Notes: a model not told the origin generated them from the sequence alone. Positions 51,389-60,844 are shown, numbered from the stretch's first letter. The stretch is DNA of 64,000 bases from Armatimonadetes bacterium 55-13 (GCA_001898035.1 MKRX01000001.1:55618-119617); one strand, 5' to 3'. Translations and numbers: made by a program.

Positions 51389-53242
51389 CTAGCTTCCGGC
51401 GGTTGCGCGCTTGTAGGTGGTCAAACCTCCCACTACCGGGAGGGTGATCTTGGTGGCGGCAAGGTCGACGGTGAGTTTGGCGCCGGGCGCGGGATAGAGC
51501 GTGAAGTCGTGATCGCTGGACAGAATCATCAGAGCGATCTTCTTTCCCGCGGGGATAATTTGGTCGTCGGGCTGAAGGTCGAAGGTCAAGCTGACGAACT
51601 CACCAGGCCTGAGGGGGGCGCCACGCTCCAACGAATGATAATCGCCGCCCTTGAGTTCCCTGGCATTTTGGGGATCGGCCCAACCTCGGGTGATGAGATT
51701 CGCGGTGCCGATGGGACCATCCGTCCATGGAAGTTGGACGAGATAGACCGATAGGTTGGCGGCGGGAACGCTTGATGCGAGCCTGAGGGTGATGCGAGCG
51801 GTCCCCGAGAGGTGGAGCGGCGCGCTGAGTTCGGGCGTGACGTAGATCAGACGATTCGGCGATTCATCGGCCTTGGCCAGAGTGGGCGCATCAATGTTTA
51901 CGTCATCGGTGAGGGTTTCTTGGCCAGGATCGACGACCGGGGCGAGGTTAAGGGCTCCCGCCTTTTGGCCTCCTGGCGATAGGTAGAAGGCAATGGACTT
52001 GGCCTCTGGGTTCGGATAATCGGCGTAAGGGGTGGGGGCGATAGTGGTTCCGCGTGGGGTTCCCGGCTCGCGCTCTCGGACGATGTACGCTTTCGGTCCG
52101 CTTTCTACCCCGTTCTTCACCCTGTAGAGGAAGCGCGTGAACCATTTGTTCATGAGCTCGAATGGGGGCTCTCCACCGTGACCTCCCTGGTGGAAATACT
52201 GGACGAGGGGGACGCGACCTTTTACCGCTTCGCTGATGCGGACGCTATGTTCGGGGACCACGTTCCAATCGTTAAACGCGTGGGCCATGAGGACAGCGCA
52301 CTTGATGTTTTTGGCGAATCGGAGGAGGTCGCGGTCTGCCCAGAACGCGTTATAGTCGCCGGTTTGGCGATCTTGGTTCTTCGCGAACTCGCCATCGCGG
52401 TACAGCTTGTTGCTCCGCTCTCGATTGGCGGGATTGCCGCTGTTGATGAAGTCATAGAGCGAATCGATGTCTTCGCCCAGCCAGCCGCCCGGATGCCGAA
52501 CCAGGCCATTGGATCGGTAATAGTGATAGTAAGAGGTGTTGGGGGCGACCGGAATAATGCATTCAAGGCCCTTGACGCCGGTGGTGGCAGCGGCGACGGG
52601 GATCGTTCCGTTGTAGGAAGTGCCGGTCATTCCCACTTTGCCTGTACACCACTTGGCGTAGGTTTGAGTCGTTCCATCAGCGGTGGTGAATCCTTTGGCG
52701 CGACCATTCAGCCAATCGATGACGGCCTTGGGGGCTAGACGTTCCGGGGCGCCACCGACGGTGGGGCTACCGGTTGAGAGACCGGTACCAGGAGCTTCCG
52801 AATGGACGACGGCGAATCCTCGCGGGACCCATGCCATGACAAAGTCGTTCGAGATGAGGTTTCGGTTCGGATCGAATTCGATATTCGGATGGGTGGTGCG
52901 GGGCGGAGGCGTAGCGCCGAGTTCTTGATGGACATCCCAAAGGATCGAGCGGCCATCTCCGGTGCCAGCGAAGTAAGGGGAGGATTCGTAGATGACGGGG
53001 ACTTTGAGACCTTCCGTTTCGGTTTGTTTCTGGCGCGTGACGTCTACATGGACGCGATCTTTCTTTCCGTCCTTATCGGAATCGAATTCGGTCTCGACCC
53101 AAAGACTCTGGCGAATCCAGTCGGCAGGAGTGTTGAAAGCATCGACAATCTGGGACTGGCCATCTTTGAAGACGGGCTTTGCGGGAGCAGCGGGATGGGA
53201 GAGCGCCAAGACGAAGGCGGCAACCGAAGCGGAGAGCGGCAT
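51389..53242 (-). CDS. CocE/NonD-type X-Pro dipeptidyl-peptidase-like hydrolase, exported
   Basis: ATG 53242 gives a 617-residue protein with a signal peptide (MPLSASVAAFVLALSHPAAPA); the frame is open upstream but crosses the divergent GH127 gene. The N-terminal alpha/beta-hydrolase contains the nucleophile elbow GMTGTSYNG (S in GTSYNG), an Asp region AHAFNDWNVVPEHS and a His in FHQGGHGGEPP. The C-terminal jelly-roll (about 440-617, APLHLSGTARITLRLASS) is the PepX-C domain. Such enzymes cleave X-Pro dipeptides or esters in the periplasm. Confidence 0.9.
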   Translation of the reverse strand: MPLSASVAAFVLALSHPAAPAKPVFKDGQSQIVDAFNTPADWIRQSLWVETEFDSDKDGKKDRVHVDVTRQKQTETEGLKVPVIYESSPYFAGTGDGRSILWDVHQELGATPPPRTTHPNIEFDPNRNLISNDFVMAWVPRGFAVVHSEAPGTGLSTGSPTVGGAPERLAPKAVIDWLNGRAKGFTTADGTTQTYAKWCTGKVGMTGTSYNGTIPVAAATTGVKGLECIIPVAPNTSYYHYYRSNGLVRHPGGWLGEDIDSLYDFINSGNPANRERSNKLYRDGEFAKNQDRQTGDYNAFWADRDLLRFAKNIKCAVLMAHAFNDWNVVPEHSVRISEAVKGRVPLVQYFHQGGHGGEPPFELMNKWFTRFLYRVKNGVESGPKAYIVREREPGTPRGTTIAPTPYADYPNPEAKSIAFYLSPGGQKAGALNLAPVVDPGQETLTDDVNIDAPTLAKADESPNRLIYVTPELSAPLHLSGTARITLRLASSVPAANLSVYLVQLPWTDGPIGTANLITRGWADPQNARELKGGDYHSLERGAPLRPGEFVSLTFDLQPDDQIIPAGKKIALMILSSDHDFTLYPAPGAKLTVDLAATKITLPVVGGLTTYKRATAGS

Positions 53243-53306
53243 GACGGTCTCATTATAGGGGACGGCGATTCCTCTGGTCTCACGTTTCTTTGGGTAGGTT
53301 GAGGAT

Positions 53307-55274
53307 ATGGATCGGCGGGAGTTCTTAGGATTGGTTGCTTGGGGCGCGACTTCGCTTGCTCTGGGCAAGCTGGATTACTCTTCTTTAAGCTCGGTACGTT
53401 CGCGATCCTATGCGGCAATGGAAGAACTGCCTCCCGGGTCGATTCGACCAGAAGGATGGCTTCGCGGCGAGCTGGAGAAGCAGGCGAAGGAACTGGGGTC
53501 ACAGCTTCCGCACGTTTCCTGGCCCTTTAATGAACCCTATTGGAAGTCGAAAGAGCCGCCGACGGGTTTTTGGTGGCCGTGGGAACAGGTTGCCTACTGG
53601 GTTGACGGGGCAGTGCGGCTCGCGCTTGCCTTAGGCGACCAGGGCCTGATGCACCAGGTCAGGCAGGCGGTCGATCAAACGCTTTTGAGAATCGATTGGG
53701 ATGGATACATCGGGCCATCCGCCTTTAAGGAACCAAAGGATGACTTTCATCGCTGGCCGCACGCCATTTTCTTCCGGGCCCTGACGGCCCTAGCGGATGC
53801 GGGTGCGGGGAAGGCTATTCCGGAGGCGTTGACAGAGCACTATCTTCTCGATCCGGCGGATTATGGTAAGCCAACTCGGAACGTTACAAACATCGAGTCG
53901 ATATTGTGGTGTTTTGCGAAATCTGGCGACCCGCGGCTCTTGAGCAAAGCGGAAGAGGCTTGGAAAGAATACTTGACCGTCGCTAAAGACCCTGAACACG
54001 GAGACCTCTCAATGGAGAGAGTAGAAGGGATCACTCCGATTAATGCACACGGGGTGACTTATGTAGAAACGGCAAAGCAGCCTGCGATCCTCTACTCTTA
54101 TACAGGCAAAAAGGAGTATCTGAAGTTTGCCTTGGATGCTCAGGAGCGGATCTTTAAGCATCATATGTTGATCGATGGAATCCCGTCTACGTCTGAATGG
54201 TATCGAGGCGTGGGAGCTTTGGATTCGCATGAGACCTGCGATATTTCAGATCACACCTGGAGTTGGGGATACCTTCTGATGGCAACCGGAGATGGTGTCT
54301 GGGCGGACCGGATCGAACGCGGGATCTTTAATGCAGGAATGGGAGCGATCAAGAAGGACTGGAAGGCCGTTCAGTATTTTTCTTGCCCCAATCAAGTGAT
54401 TGCGACCCTTGATTCAGACCACAACGCGATGGCGCATGGCGGCAGGATGATGGCCTTTCAGCCGAATCCCGGGCAGCGGACAGCCTGCTGTGGCGGAAAC
54501 GTCCACAGGATGCTCCCCAACTATGCGCTGAGGATGTGGATGCGAACCGCCGAGGGTGGTTTGGCAGCGACCTTGCTCGGACCGAGCACGGTTCAAACAA
54601 AGGTCGGGGAAAAGGGAACCCCGGTGACGATTCGTCAGAAAACCGACTATCCGTTTGAGGAGACGATTCGATTTGAGATTTCCGTCACGAGTCCGGTAGC
54701 GTTCGAGTTCCTGATCCGGGTGCCGAAGTGGTGTAAGTCACCTGAAATTCTGTTTAACAACGAAGTCATTTTTCCGTTGGTGCGCAACGGATTCGCCGTC
54801 TTAAATCGAGAATTCAAGGAAGGAGATGTCGTCGCCCTTCGGCTGCCGATGGCGCTCAAGGTTAGCGAATGGCCAGATCGCGGCGTGGGGGTCGAACATG
54901 GGCCCTTGGTGTACTCATTGCCGATCGAGGCAAAATGGACTTCGATCTCTGAATCACCCTATTCGACGGCGTCCTACCCGAGTTGGAACGCAACACCGGC
55001 TGGGCCTTGGAACTATGCCTTGGTGGATGCCTCTCTGGCAACGATTGAGCGGAAGAGTATGTCGAACGATCCTTGGGCTTCCCCTCCCGTGAGTTTGCAT
55101 CTGCGGGGGAGGAGGATTGAAGGGTGGGAAATGGAGGTCAATTCGGCTCATCCCGAGCAGAGGTTTACGCCGAAGTTGCCGGCTGAAGGTGGAGAACTTG
55201 GGGCCGAGGAATCAATACGTCTTATCCCTTACGGGGCTACGCACTTAAGAGTGACGATTTTTCCGAGGGCCTAG
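53307..55274 (+). CDS. GH127-family beta-L-arabinofuranosidase-like protein (DUF1680)
   Basis: The 655-residue protein starts with MDRREFLGLVAWGATSLALG, an RR-containing (Tat-like) signal. The (alpha/alpha)6 core has VSWPFNEPYWKS, an active-site Glu region (FFRALTALAD, YVETAKQPA) and the Cys pair in RTACCGGNVHRMLPNYA (C394-C395). In GH127 enzymes, zinc-bound cysteines of this type include the nucleophile. The C-terminal beta domain closes the chain. It would remove L-arabinofuranose or a similar sugar from plant-type glycans outside the cytoplasm. It is divergent from the CocE-like gene. Confidence 0.92.
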   Translation: MDRREFLGLVAWGATSLALGKLDYSSLSSVRSRSYAAMEELPPGSIRPEGWLRGELEKQAKELGSQLPHVSWPFNEPYWKSKEPPTGFWWPWEQVAYWVDGAVRLALALGDQGLMHQVRQAVDQTLLRIDWDGYIGPSAFKEPKDDFHRWPHAIFFRALTALADAGAGKAIPEALTEHYLLDPADYGKPTRNVTNIESILWCFAKSGDPRLLSKAEEAWKEYLTVAKDPEHGDLSMERVEGITPINAHGVTYVETAKQPAILYSYTGKKEYLKFALDAQERIFKHHMLIDGIPSTSEWYRGVGALDSHETCDISDHTWSWGYLLMATGDGVWADRIERGIFNAGMGAIKKDWKAVQYFSCPNQVIATLDSDHNAMAHGGRMMAFQPNPGQRTACCGGNVHRMLPNYALRMWMRTAEGGLAATLLGPSTVQTKVGEKGTPVTIRQKTDYPFEETIRFEISVTSPVAFEFLIRVPKWCKSPEILFNNEVIFPLVRNGFAVLNREFKEGDVVALRLPMALKVSEWPDRGVGVEHGPLVYSLPIEAKWTSISESPYSTASYPSWNATPAGPWNYALVDASLATIERKSMSNDPWASPPVSLHLRGRRIEGWEMEVNSAHPEQRFTPKLPAEGGELGAEESIRLIPYGATHLRVTIFPRA

Positions 55275-55280
55275 GGAGGT

Positions 55281-55316
55281 ATTCGGCGACGTCTAGAATT
55301 CTAGACGCCACCGAAT
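55281..55316. terminator. Bidirectional terminator hairpin with 18-bp core palindrome
   Basis: CGTCTAGAA and TTCTAGACG (55290-55298 with 55299-55307) form a perfect palindrome without loop, extended after a 3-base internal loop by ATTCGG/CCGAAT. It lies between the convergent GH127 and lipoprotein genes. Confidence 0.7.
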
Positions 55317-55319
55317 GGC

Positions 55320-55532
55320 TTACTTGGCGTCGGCAGTGCTCTCGCCAATAGAGTCGGCCGGGCCCCCATTATTGGGTTGCCCGCCTTTCCCGGCTTCGCT
55401 TACATTGTCTGAAGCGCCGGAGAACTTCTGTCTCTCCTCGGGAGTGGTTTGAGGCGTCGATTCTGAACAACCCGCCATCGCGAGGGTGAGAACGGCTAGA
55501 AAGAGGATCGAGAGGAATCGCAACTTATTCAC
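55320..55532 (-). CDS. Small lipoprotein paired with upstream prepilin (couplet 4)
   Basis: The start is GTG 55532, which overlaps the prepilin stop by eight bases. The 70-residue product begins VNKLRFLSILFLAVLTLAMAGC (lipobox MAGC) and continues with a polar, Gly/Ser/Pro-rich mature part (TPEERQKFSGASDNVSEAG). A longer frame from 55643 is open but falls within the prepilin gene. The layout matches the three other couplets. Confidence 0.75.
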   Translation of the reverse strand: MNKLRFLSILFLAVLTLAMAGCSESTPQTTPEERQKFSGASDNVSEAGKGGQPNNGGPADSIGESTADAK

Positions 55533-56379
55533 CCGCAGCGTACATCCTTGGGTAGTAGTAGGTTCCATCCGAGGCCTGCTGATAGCCGTAGCGGAAGTTG
55601 GCTCGCCAATCGACCGACTTGGCGGAACTATCGGTGGCAACATAGATTGTCATCCCGTCGGGGGTTAAACAAGATGCGCCCGCTCCGTTTCTGCCATCTT
55701 TCGGTCGCTTGATTGGAGAGGGGCCACGAAAGTGCCAGACGTCGCCAAACACGTTGTTGGTTGCTCCCGACCACTTCGAGCATCCCGTCATGGGCGTAGC
55801 GGTGGAGGCGGTCCAACGGAAGTCCCAACCAGCCACGGTCTCGGCTAGCATCATCATGTTCGATGGGCTTCCAATCTGGCTTGTTGTATACGACGGGCTG
55901 TCTGCGATGGCGCCCGAGAATAGAGGTGCAGAAGCCGGTGAGCCGGCGCCAGCGATGCCATCAAAGCGAACATCATGACCATCTACCGAGTAGGTGAAGT
56001 ATCCGGTTGTGTTACCGCTCTTGGACGCGGCCCTTGGGATCAGTCCAAATTGCGAGTTCGCTTGATAGAACGTGGTAGGACGCGGCAATTTGATATGCCA
56101 CGTGATCTCGTAGTTCTTCTTGTACGGATCGATAATCCACTGCCAAGTGGTAAAGGCCGTGGCGCTGGTGCGGGTTGAGTGAAGCGGAAATGCGTCGTCG
56201 AAGTCCGTCGAATACATGACCGTCGCGGTTCCCATCTGTTTAAGTTGAGACAGGACGACCGTATTTTTAGCGGCGTCTTTCGCTTGGGCAAACACGGGGA
56301 AAAGGATTGCTGCGAGAATTGCAATGATTGCGATGACGACAAGTAACTCAATAAGAGTAAATGCCTTTGATAGTTTCAT
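55525..56379 (-). CDS. Type IV-prepilin-like protein, couplet 4
   Basis: The 284-residue protein starts [20 protein letters not shown] at ATG 56379, with GGAG six bases upstream. It continues [22 protein letters not shown] and DFDDAFPLHSTR; near the end ATDSSAKSVDW corresponds to the DTSAKSFDW of the unpaired copy. Six or more Ser/Thr/Gly-rich loops predict a beta-rich globular part. It should be cleaved before Phe by a prepilin peptidase encoded elsewhere. Confidence 0.9.
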   Translation of the reverse strand: MKLSKAFTLIELLVVIAIIAILAAILFPVFAQAKDAAKNTVVLSQLKQMGTATVMYSTDFDDAFPLHSTRTSATAFTTWQWIIDPYKKNYEITWHIKLPRPTTFYQANSQFGLIPRAASKSGNTTGYFTYSVDGHDVRFDGIAGAGSPASAPLFSGAIADSPSYTTSQIGSPSNMMMLAETVAGWDFRWTASTATPMTGCSKWSGATNNVFGDVWHFRGPSPIKRPKDGRNGAGASCLTPDGMTIYVATDSSAKSVDWRANFRYGYQQASDGTYYYPRMYAAGE

Positions 56380-56756
56380 AAGTGACTCCAGGGAGTTTTG
56401 AACTTTGGAGAGAAGTTGGGCAAAGAAGCTGAAGTGAGTCGACCGACAGACAAGCGGTCGTTGCCATACATACGAATCGAAGAATTTGTTTGTTACCAGA
56501 AAAACGAAAAATGTTTTTTATATAAATGTGTATCGTTTTTGGCAACAAATGGTACTTATATATTAAAATCATGTGGCCGTTGATAATTAACGCGGGTGGG
56601 GCCGATTAGTCTAGAGGCTGGATGTCGTTTGTCCCAAGGAACTGACGGTGAGGCGAGTTTCTTTGGGATTGCGATACTGTGATGTTGGCGGAAGTCAATT
56701 TCGAGCAGTTCCGGCGAGCATATGAAGGCGGGGAAATGGCGGATTGAATCGGCTGG
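56380..56756. promoter_or_regulatory. A/T-rich divergent control region with long imperfect inverted repeat
   Basis: The 377-base gap holds no gene. It contains a near-perfect inverted repeat of 16-18 bases (56489-56506 with 56534-56549, cores TTTGTT-CCA and TGGCAACAAA) around a very A/T-rich centre (ATGTTTTTTATATAAATG), and several TATA-like boxes near 56517-56526 and 56556-56564. It probably contains the prepilin promoter and an operator. No clear 17-base-spaced promoter was identified. Confidence 0.45.
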
Positions 56757-56783
56757 GTGCGCAGAATGTGCAAAAGTCATAGC

Positions 56784-57425
56784 ATGCGATTCTTAACGTT
56801 TGTTTCTCTCGCGTTCGCGGCGGGGTGCCAGTCCATTTGCGCGCAGACGGTAACGCTCGATGCGATTCAGGATGGCAAGAAGGTTGGTACCGTTTCCTTT
56901 ACCCGGACGATCTCGGGAGCCAAGCAGAGTTCGGTTACGAAGTTAACCACCCTTCAGAATGGCGTAACCACGACCTTGGACTTGCGCGCTTCCTTTGAGA
57001 GCAAAGGGGTGGCACTCAGCCGGTCTGCGTCCATCAAGCAGGGAAAGAACTCCGCGAATCTTTCCGCGACATTCTCGGGTCGGAACGCATCGGTGGTGAT
57101 CGATTCAAACGGCAAGAAGGTCACCCGTGTGATTCCTGCGCCAGAGGGGCAGCTTGGGGATCCGACGATGTGGTGGTTTGTGCGGGATAAGCCTAAGGTG
57201 GGGACCAAGGTGACGTATCTGACGTTTAACATCGTCAAACTGACCTGGACAAGCGTGAGTGCGACCTACGTTGGAAAGAAGTCGATCATGGTGGGAACCA
57301 AGAAGGTGTCGGCGAATCAGGTCAGCGAGTCGCGAGACGGGGGGACCTTTAACGCTTATCTGGATGACAAGGGCTTACCGTTGATCTTGGAGCAACCCAA
57401 GGTTCGGTTTGTGAGGAAGTGGTAA
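56784..57425 (+). CDS. Exported protein of unknown function
   Basis: ATG 56784 gives a 213-residue protein with signal segment MRFLTFVSLAFAAGCQSICAQ; an ATG at 56757 is in frame. The Cys in AAGC could make it a lipoprotein, although position -3 is not Leu; alternatively cleavage occurs after ICA. The mature part is regular beta structure (VTLDAIQDGKKVGTVSFTRT, GVTTTLDLRASFESKG) and resembles a small outer-membrane or periplasmic beta domain. No family is recognised. Its 3' end overlaps the convergent gene by 77 bases. Confidence 0.7.
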   Translation: MRFLTFVSLAFAAGCQSICAQTVTLDAIQDGKKVGTVSFTRTISGAKQSSVTKLTTLQNGVTTTLDLRASFESKGVALSRSASIKQGKNSANLSATFSGRNASVVIDSNGKKVTRVIPAPEGQLGDPTMWWFVRDKPKVGTKVTYLTFNIVKLTWTSVSATYVGKKSIMVGTKKVSANQVSESRDGGTFNAYLDDKGLPLILEQPKVRFVRKW

Positions 57426-59136
57426 GGGGCGATTTGGAGCGCGCCTTACCGAAGGGCATCGAGCCGTCGTCGTTGCGTGTAAAGGCGACTTTGGCAAAGG
57501 CCTCCAGATCGTCGTAGTTGCCGACCCAGGTGGTGTACATCACGCCGACCACGCCTTGCACTTTGGCGGCTTCGGCGAGCCAGGGTTTGAAGTTCTCTGT
57601 GGGGGAATCGTAATAGCCGGCAAGGATTTGCCGGTTCCCACGATGGGCAAAAAACGAAAGAGAGTCTTTTGCCTTGCCGGAGTTCCAGTTGACGACAATC
57701 GCATCTTTTGAGAGGCCCTCCCATGATTTGGCGAGAGTTCCGTTGGTGAGATAGTAGTTGTCCACGGCGTTATGAAAGGGATCGAACATGTCAGACCAGA
57801 CGTAGATTTCGGAACCTTTTTGAATTCGATTTTGGATTTGGGCGCCGAGGCGGGCGTTGGCGGCGAGGATTCCGCCTGGGGTTAAACCTGTCTTTAGGCA
57901 GGCGGCGCACCAGCCACCAACCCGAATTTCGTCGTGGCTCCAAAAGAAGCCTTTGGGATGGAAGAGGTCGGCGACTCTTTGGAGTTCATCTCGCATGACC
58001 TCGGCGGTTTTGGGCTCGCTTAGACAGATGGCAGCTTGATTGTTTGGACCGGTTTTGGCATGAAAGAAGCTAACCAGAAGGCGCTGGCCGTTCTTGATTC
58101 GCGAGTTGGGGAGGATGCGCAGGGAAGGGGATTGGTGCTCGGCTTCGTATTCTCCGGCCCAAGGGGTGGCGCCAAGTTTGGGGTCCTCGATCCGGGCATA
58201 GTCTTTGCCTTCGGTAAAGGTTTCTCCCTTGTCGGAGGCCACTTCCACGGGACAACCGGCGCGACGGAGGACATTGAGAAGTCCGCCATCTTGGAGTTTG
58301 ACATCGTCCCACCAGATGCGGCCTGCCTTTCCTCCCCAAACACCGATATAGAGTCTTACTTGGCGATTTTGGAGAGAATTGAACGACATTTGGATTTGGC
58401 TCCAGTCGCGGGTGCCGGTTAAGGGAAGATCGTTAATGGTTAGGCTTCTTCCGGTCTCGTCCAAGGCGGTGACTTGGACATAGCCTCGGAGGTCTTGGGT
58501 CTTCACCCAGGCAGAGATTCGGTATTGGCGATGGGGTCGTACGGGGACGGTCCAGACAAGGCGAGCGTTTCCGGCCTCATTGCCCTGATGGAAGTTTTCC
58601 ATCCTGATTGATTGGGCGCCTTCGTGCTTGACTTGAGGATCGGGGATGGAACTGACGCCGGGGCCGTCCTGCATTGAGAGGCCCGCGAGTTTGCCTTGGG
58701 CGGTTTGTTCCAGCCCACCATTGGCAAGTAAGTTAGATTCATCTTCGGGTCGCGCCTCGGAACCATGGACGACAAAGGGAGCTTTCTGAACCGGCATCCC
58801 TTCGATGAGGTTGACATCATGCCCGAGCATGGCGCTGGCATACCCCATCGGCCAGATGGCTGGGATCAGGTCGATCTGATTCTCTTTAGCTTTGGCGAGG
58901 ACTCGGCGAGCATTGGCGAAGTACCAGTCGGGGACGCTATCCAGCCGTTGAAGCTTGGTGTCGGCAAGCACGATGCCGTTGTAACCCGCGCGCTTGGCCC
59001 GGGGAATGAGCTCAATCAGCATATCGGCGTTTTTTGGTACCTGCAAGTTGGTTTGGACATAGACCCAGCGGTAGGGAAGGACAGAGGAGGCGATGCAAAA
59101 AGCGAGGATGGAGAGCATAGGGTTAGCCGTCGCCAT
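57349..59136 (-). CDS. Exported glycoside-hydrolase-like protein with carbohydrate-binding insert
   Basis: The 595-residue protein has a signal-like N-terminus (MLSILAFCIASSVLPYRW), then a TIM-barrel start (ADMLIELIPRAKRAGYNGIVLADTKL, DLIPAIWPMGYASAM), a jelly-roll insert of CBM4/9-like type (about 135-275: NLLANGGLEQTAQGKLAG, WTVPVRPHRQYRISAWVKTQ, GRIWWDDVKLQDGG), and a second barrel part (FWSHDEIRVGGWCAAC, EIYVWSDMFDPFHNAVDNYY). The HDE and SDMFDP motifs resemble GH20-like catalytic regions, but the family is uncertain. The last 30 or so residues (SPLTTSSQTEPWVAPRS) look unstructured and are antisense to the neighbouring gene. Confidence 0.75.
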   Translation of the reverse strand: MATANPMLSILAFCIASSVLPYRWVYVQTNLQVPKNADMLIELIPRAKRAGYNGIVLADTKLQRLDSVPDWYFANARRVLAKAKENQIDLIPAIWPMGYASAMLGHDVNLIEGMPVQKAPFVVHGSEARPEDESNLLANGGLEQTAQGKLAGLSMQDGPGVSSIPDPQVKHEGAQSIRMENFHQGNEAGNARLVWTVPVRPHRQYRISAWVKTQDLRGYVQVTALDETGRSLTINDLPLTGTRDWSQIQMSFNSLQNRQVRLYIGVWGGKAGRIWWDDVKLQDGGLLNVLRRAGCPVEVASDKGETFTEGKDYARIEDPKLGATPWAGEYEAEHQSPSLRILPNSRIKNGQRLLVSFFHAKTGPNNQAAICLSEPKTAEVMRDELQRVADLFHPKGFFWSHDEIRVGGWCAACLKTGLTPGGILAANARLGAQIQNRIQKGSEIYVWSDMFDPFHNAVDNYYLTNGTLAKSWEGLSKDAIVVNWNSGKAKDSLSFFAHRGNRQILAGYYDSPTENFKPWLAEAAKVQGVVGVMYTTWVGNYDDLEAFAKVAFTRNDDGSMPFGKARSKSPLTTSSQTEPWVAPRSTVSPCHPDKR

Positions 59137-59165
59137 GATAGGCTCAATTCTAATTTTTTGCGAGA

Positions 59166-60113
59166 ATGGACCTCCTAAGTACCTGGGGGCTCGGCGCTTT
59201 GCGCGTCAGAATTGTGAGGATGTCGCGGAGTGCGCTTGGGACGGTGATGGTCTTGGTGTCTTCGCTGGCGTTTGGGACGCTGGCGCTCTTTGCTCACCGC
59301 TCTTATGAGGCGGGGTTTGGGCAGATTACGCTGTTGATGGTTCGTTTCGGGGTGGCAACGGCGCTTTTGGCGGCGCTTGCCGTTTGGAAGCGGCCCAAGT
59401 GGCCGGATAAGAGGCAGTTTAAGGGCTTGCTCTTGATGGGTGGGTTCTACGTTGGCCAATCTTTCACGTTCTTCGCTGCGCTCAAGTACATTCCGGCGAG
59501 CATGGTTTCGCTGTTGCTCTATTTGTATCCGGCCATCGTGACGCTGGGATCAATCGTGTTCTTCCATGAACGGATGAGCATGCCGAAGTGGCTGGCGTTG
59601 GGGTTGGCGTTTGGTGGTTCGGTCCTGATTGTTGGGGTTTCGACCGCGGGGAATGCGATTGGAATTGCTTTTGGAGTGGGGACGGCCCTTTTTTACTCGA
59701 GCTATCTGCTGCTGGGTTATCGAGTACTCAACGGGATCGATGCGATGGCGTCTTCGTTAGTGGTCTTGGGAACGGCAGCGGTCGCTTATCTGGTGATGGC
59801 GTTGGCCCAAGGTCTTCAGTGGCCGACGGAACCGGTTGGATGGATTTGGGCCGTTTTATTGGCGGTGGTGCCCACGTTTATCGCAATTAGCACGTTGCTC
59901 GCCGGGCTTGAGCGGGTAGGGCCGGTGGTGACTTCGACCTTGGCGGCAGTGGAGCCTTTGGCGACGGCGACGCTCTCGGTGATGTTCCTTGGGGAACGGA
60001 TCGGGGTGGCGCAAGCGTTCGGGGGAATATGCATATTGTCGGCTGTGTTGATTCTGGCGAAAGCTTCGGCAAAGGCGAAGCTCACCCAGGCGGTATCATC
60101 TCCGACGACTTGA
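59166..60113 (+). CDS. EamA/DMT-family membrane transporter
   Basis: The protein (315 residues, or about 297 from ATG 59220) has ten predicted membrane helices in two EamA repeats: SSLAFGTLALFAHRSYEAGFGQITLLMVRF in the first and GVGTALFYSSYLLLGYRVLNGIDAM to GERIGVAQAFGGICILSAVLIL in the second. These transporters export or import metabolites; the substrate is unknown. No start has a clear ribosome site. The stop overlaps the start of the glycosyltransferase gene (TTGA), so the three following genes form an operon. Confidence 0.9.
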   Translation: MDLLSTWGLGALRVRIVRMSRSALGTVMVLVSSLAFGTLALFAHRSYEAGFGQITLLMVRFGVATALLAALAVWKRPKWPDKRQFKGLLLMGGFYVGQSFTFFAALKYIPASMVSLLLYLYPAIVTLGSIVFFHERMSMPKWLALGLAFGGSVLIVGVSTAGNAIGIAFGVGTALFYSSYLLLGYRVLNGIDAMASSLVVLGTAAVAYLVMALAQGLQWPTEPVGWIWAVLLAVVPTFIAISTLLAGLERVGPVVTSTLAAVEPLATATLSVMFLGERIGVAQAFGGICILSAVLILAKASAKAKLTQAVSSPTT

Positions 60114-60844
60114 GCCTGCCGCATCTTTCCGTGGTCGTGCCTGCCTACAACGAAGAGGCGCGGATCCGCCCCTCTTTGGAGCGGCTTGCCGAGTATTACG
60201 CTGCCCAACCGTATCCTTGGGACGTTGCGATTGTGAGCGATGGCAGCAAGGACTCCACGAATCGACTTGTGGAGGAGTTTGTGGCTTCACATCCTAACTT
60301 TAAGCTGGTGGCCTATTCGCCCAATCGGGGCAAGGGGTACGCGGTTCGCAAGGGAATGCTGGAAGCGACGGGCGATCTGGTGCTTTTCTGCGACGCAGAC
60401 CTCGCGACTCCCCAAGAAGAGACCGAAAAGCTCCTTAAGCACATGCAGGAAGGCGCGGACGTGGCGATTGGGAGTCGCCCCCTCAAGGACAGCAACCTGG
60501 AGATCCGCCAGCCTTGGTACCGCGAAATGCTGGGGCGAGCCTTTAACAAGGCGGTTCAAACCTTGGCGATTAAGGGAATCGACGACACGCAGTGCGGATT
60601 TAAGATGTTCACCCGGAAGGCGTCCCAAGACATTTTCAAGCGGTGCACGCTGGACGGGTTTTCGTTCGATTTTGAGGCATTGATGATTGCGCGCGATCTG
60701 GGATATCGAATTGACGAAGTACCGATTCGGTGGTCTCACCAGGAGGGGTCGAAGGTGGTTCTCCTTCGAGATGGGCCTCGGATGCTGCGCGATCTGGTGA
60801 AACTTCGCCTCCGGGGCAAGAAGGCACGACTGGGGAAGGAGTGA
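60110..60844 (+). CDS. Family 2 glycosyltransferase, dolichyl-phosphate sugar synthase-like
   Basis: TTG 60110 overlaps the preceding stop and places the start just before LPHLSVVVPAYNEEARIRPS; longer versions lie in the transporter gene. The 244-residue cytoplasmic enzyme has VSDGSKDST, NRGKGYAVRKGML and LVLFCDADLATP (DAD metal motif), plus DTQCGFKMFTR and the EVPIRWSHQEGSKV ending of DPM1/ALG5-like enzymes. It would transfer a sugar from a nucleotide donor to a polyprenyl phosphate. The methyltransferase gene starts inside its stop codon (GTGA). Confidence 0.93.
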   Translation: MSLPHLSVVVPAYNEEARIRPSLERLAEYYAAQPYPWDVAIVSDGSKDSTNRLVEEFVASHPNFKLVAYSPNRGKGYAVRKGMLEATGDLVLFCDADLATPQEETEKLLKHMQEGADVAIGSRPLKDSNLEIRQPWYREMLGRAFNKAVQTLAIKGIDDTQCGFKMFTRKASQDIFKRCTLDGFSFDFEALMIARDLGYRIDEVPIRWSHQEGSKVVLLRDGPRMLRDLVKLRLRGKKARLGKE

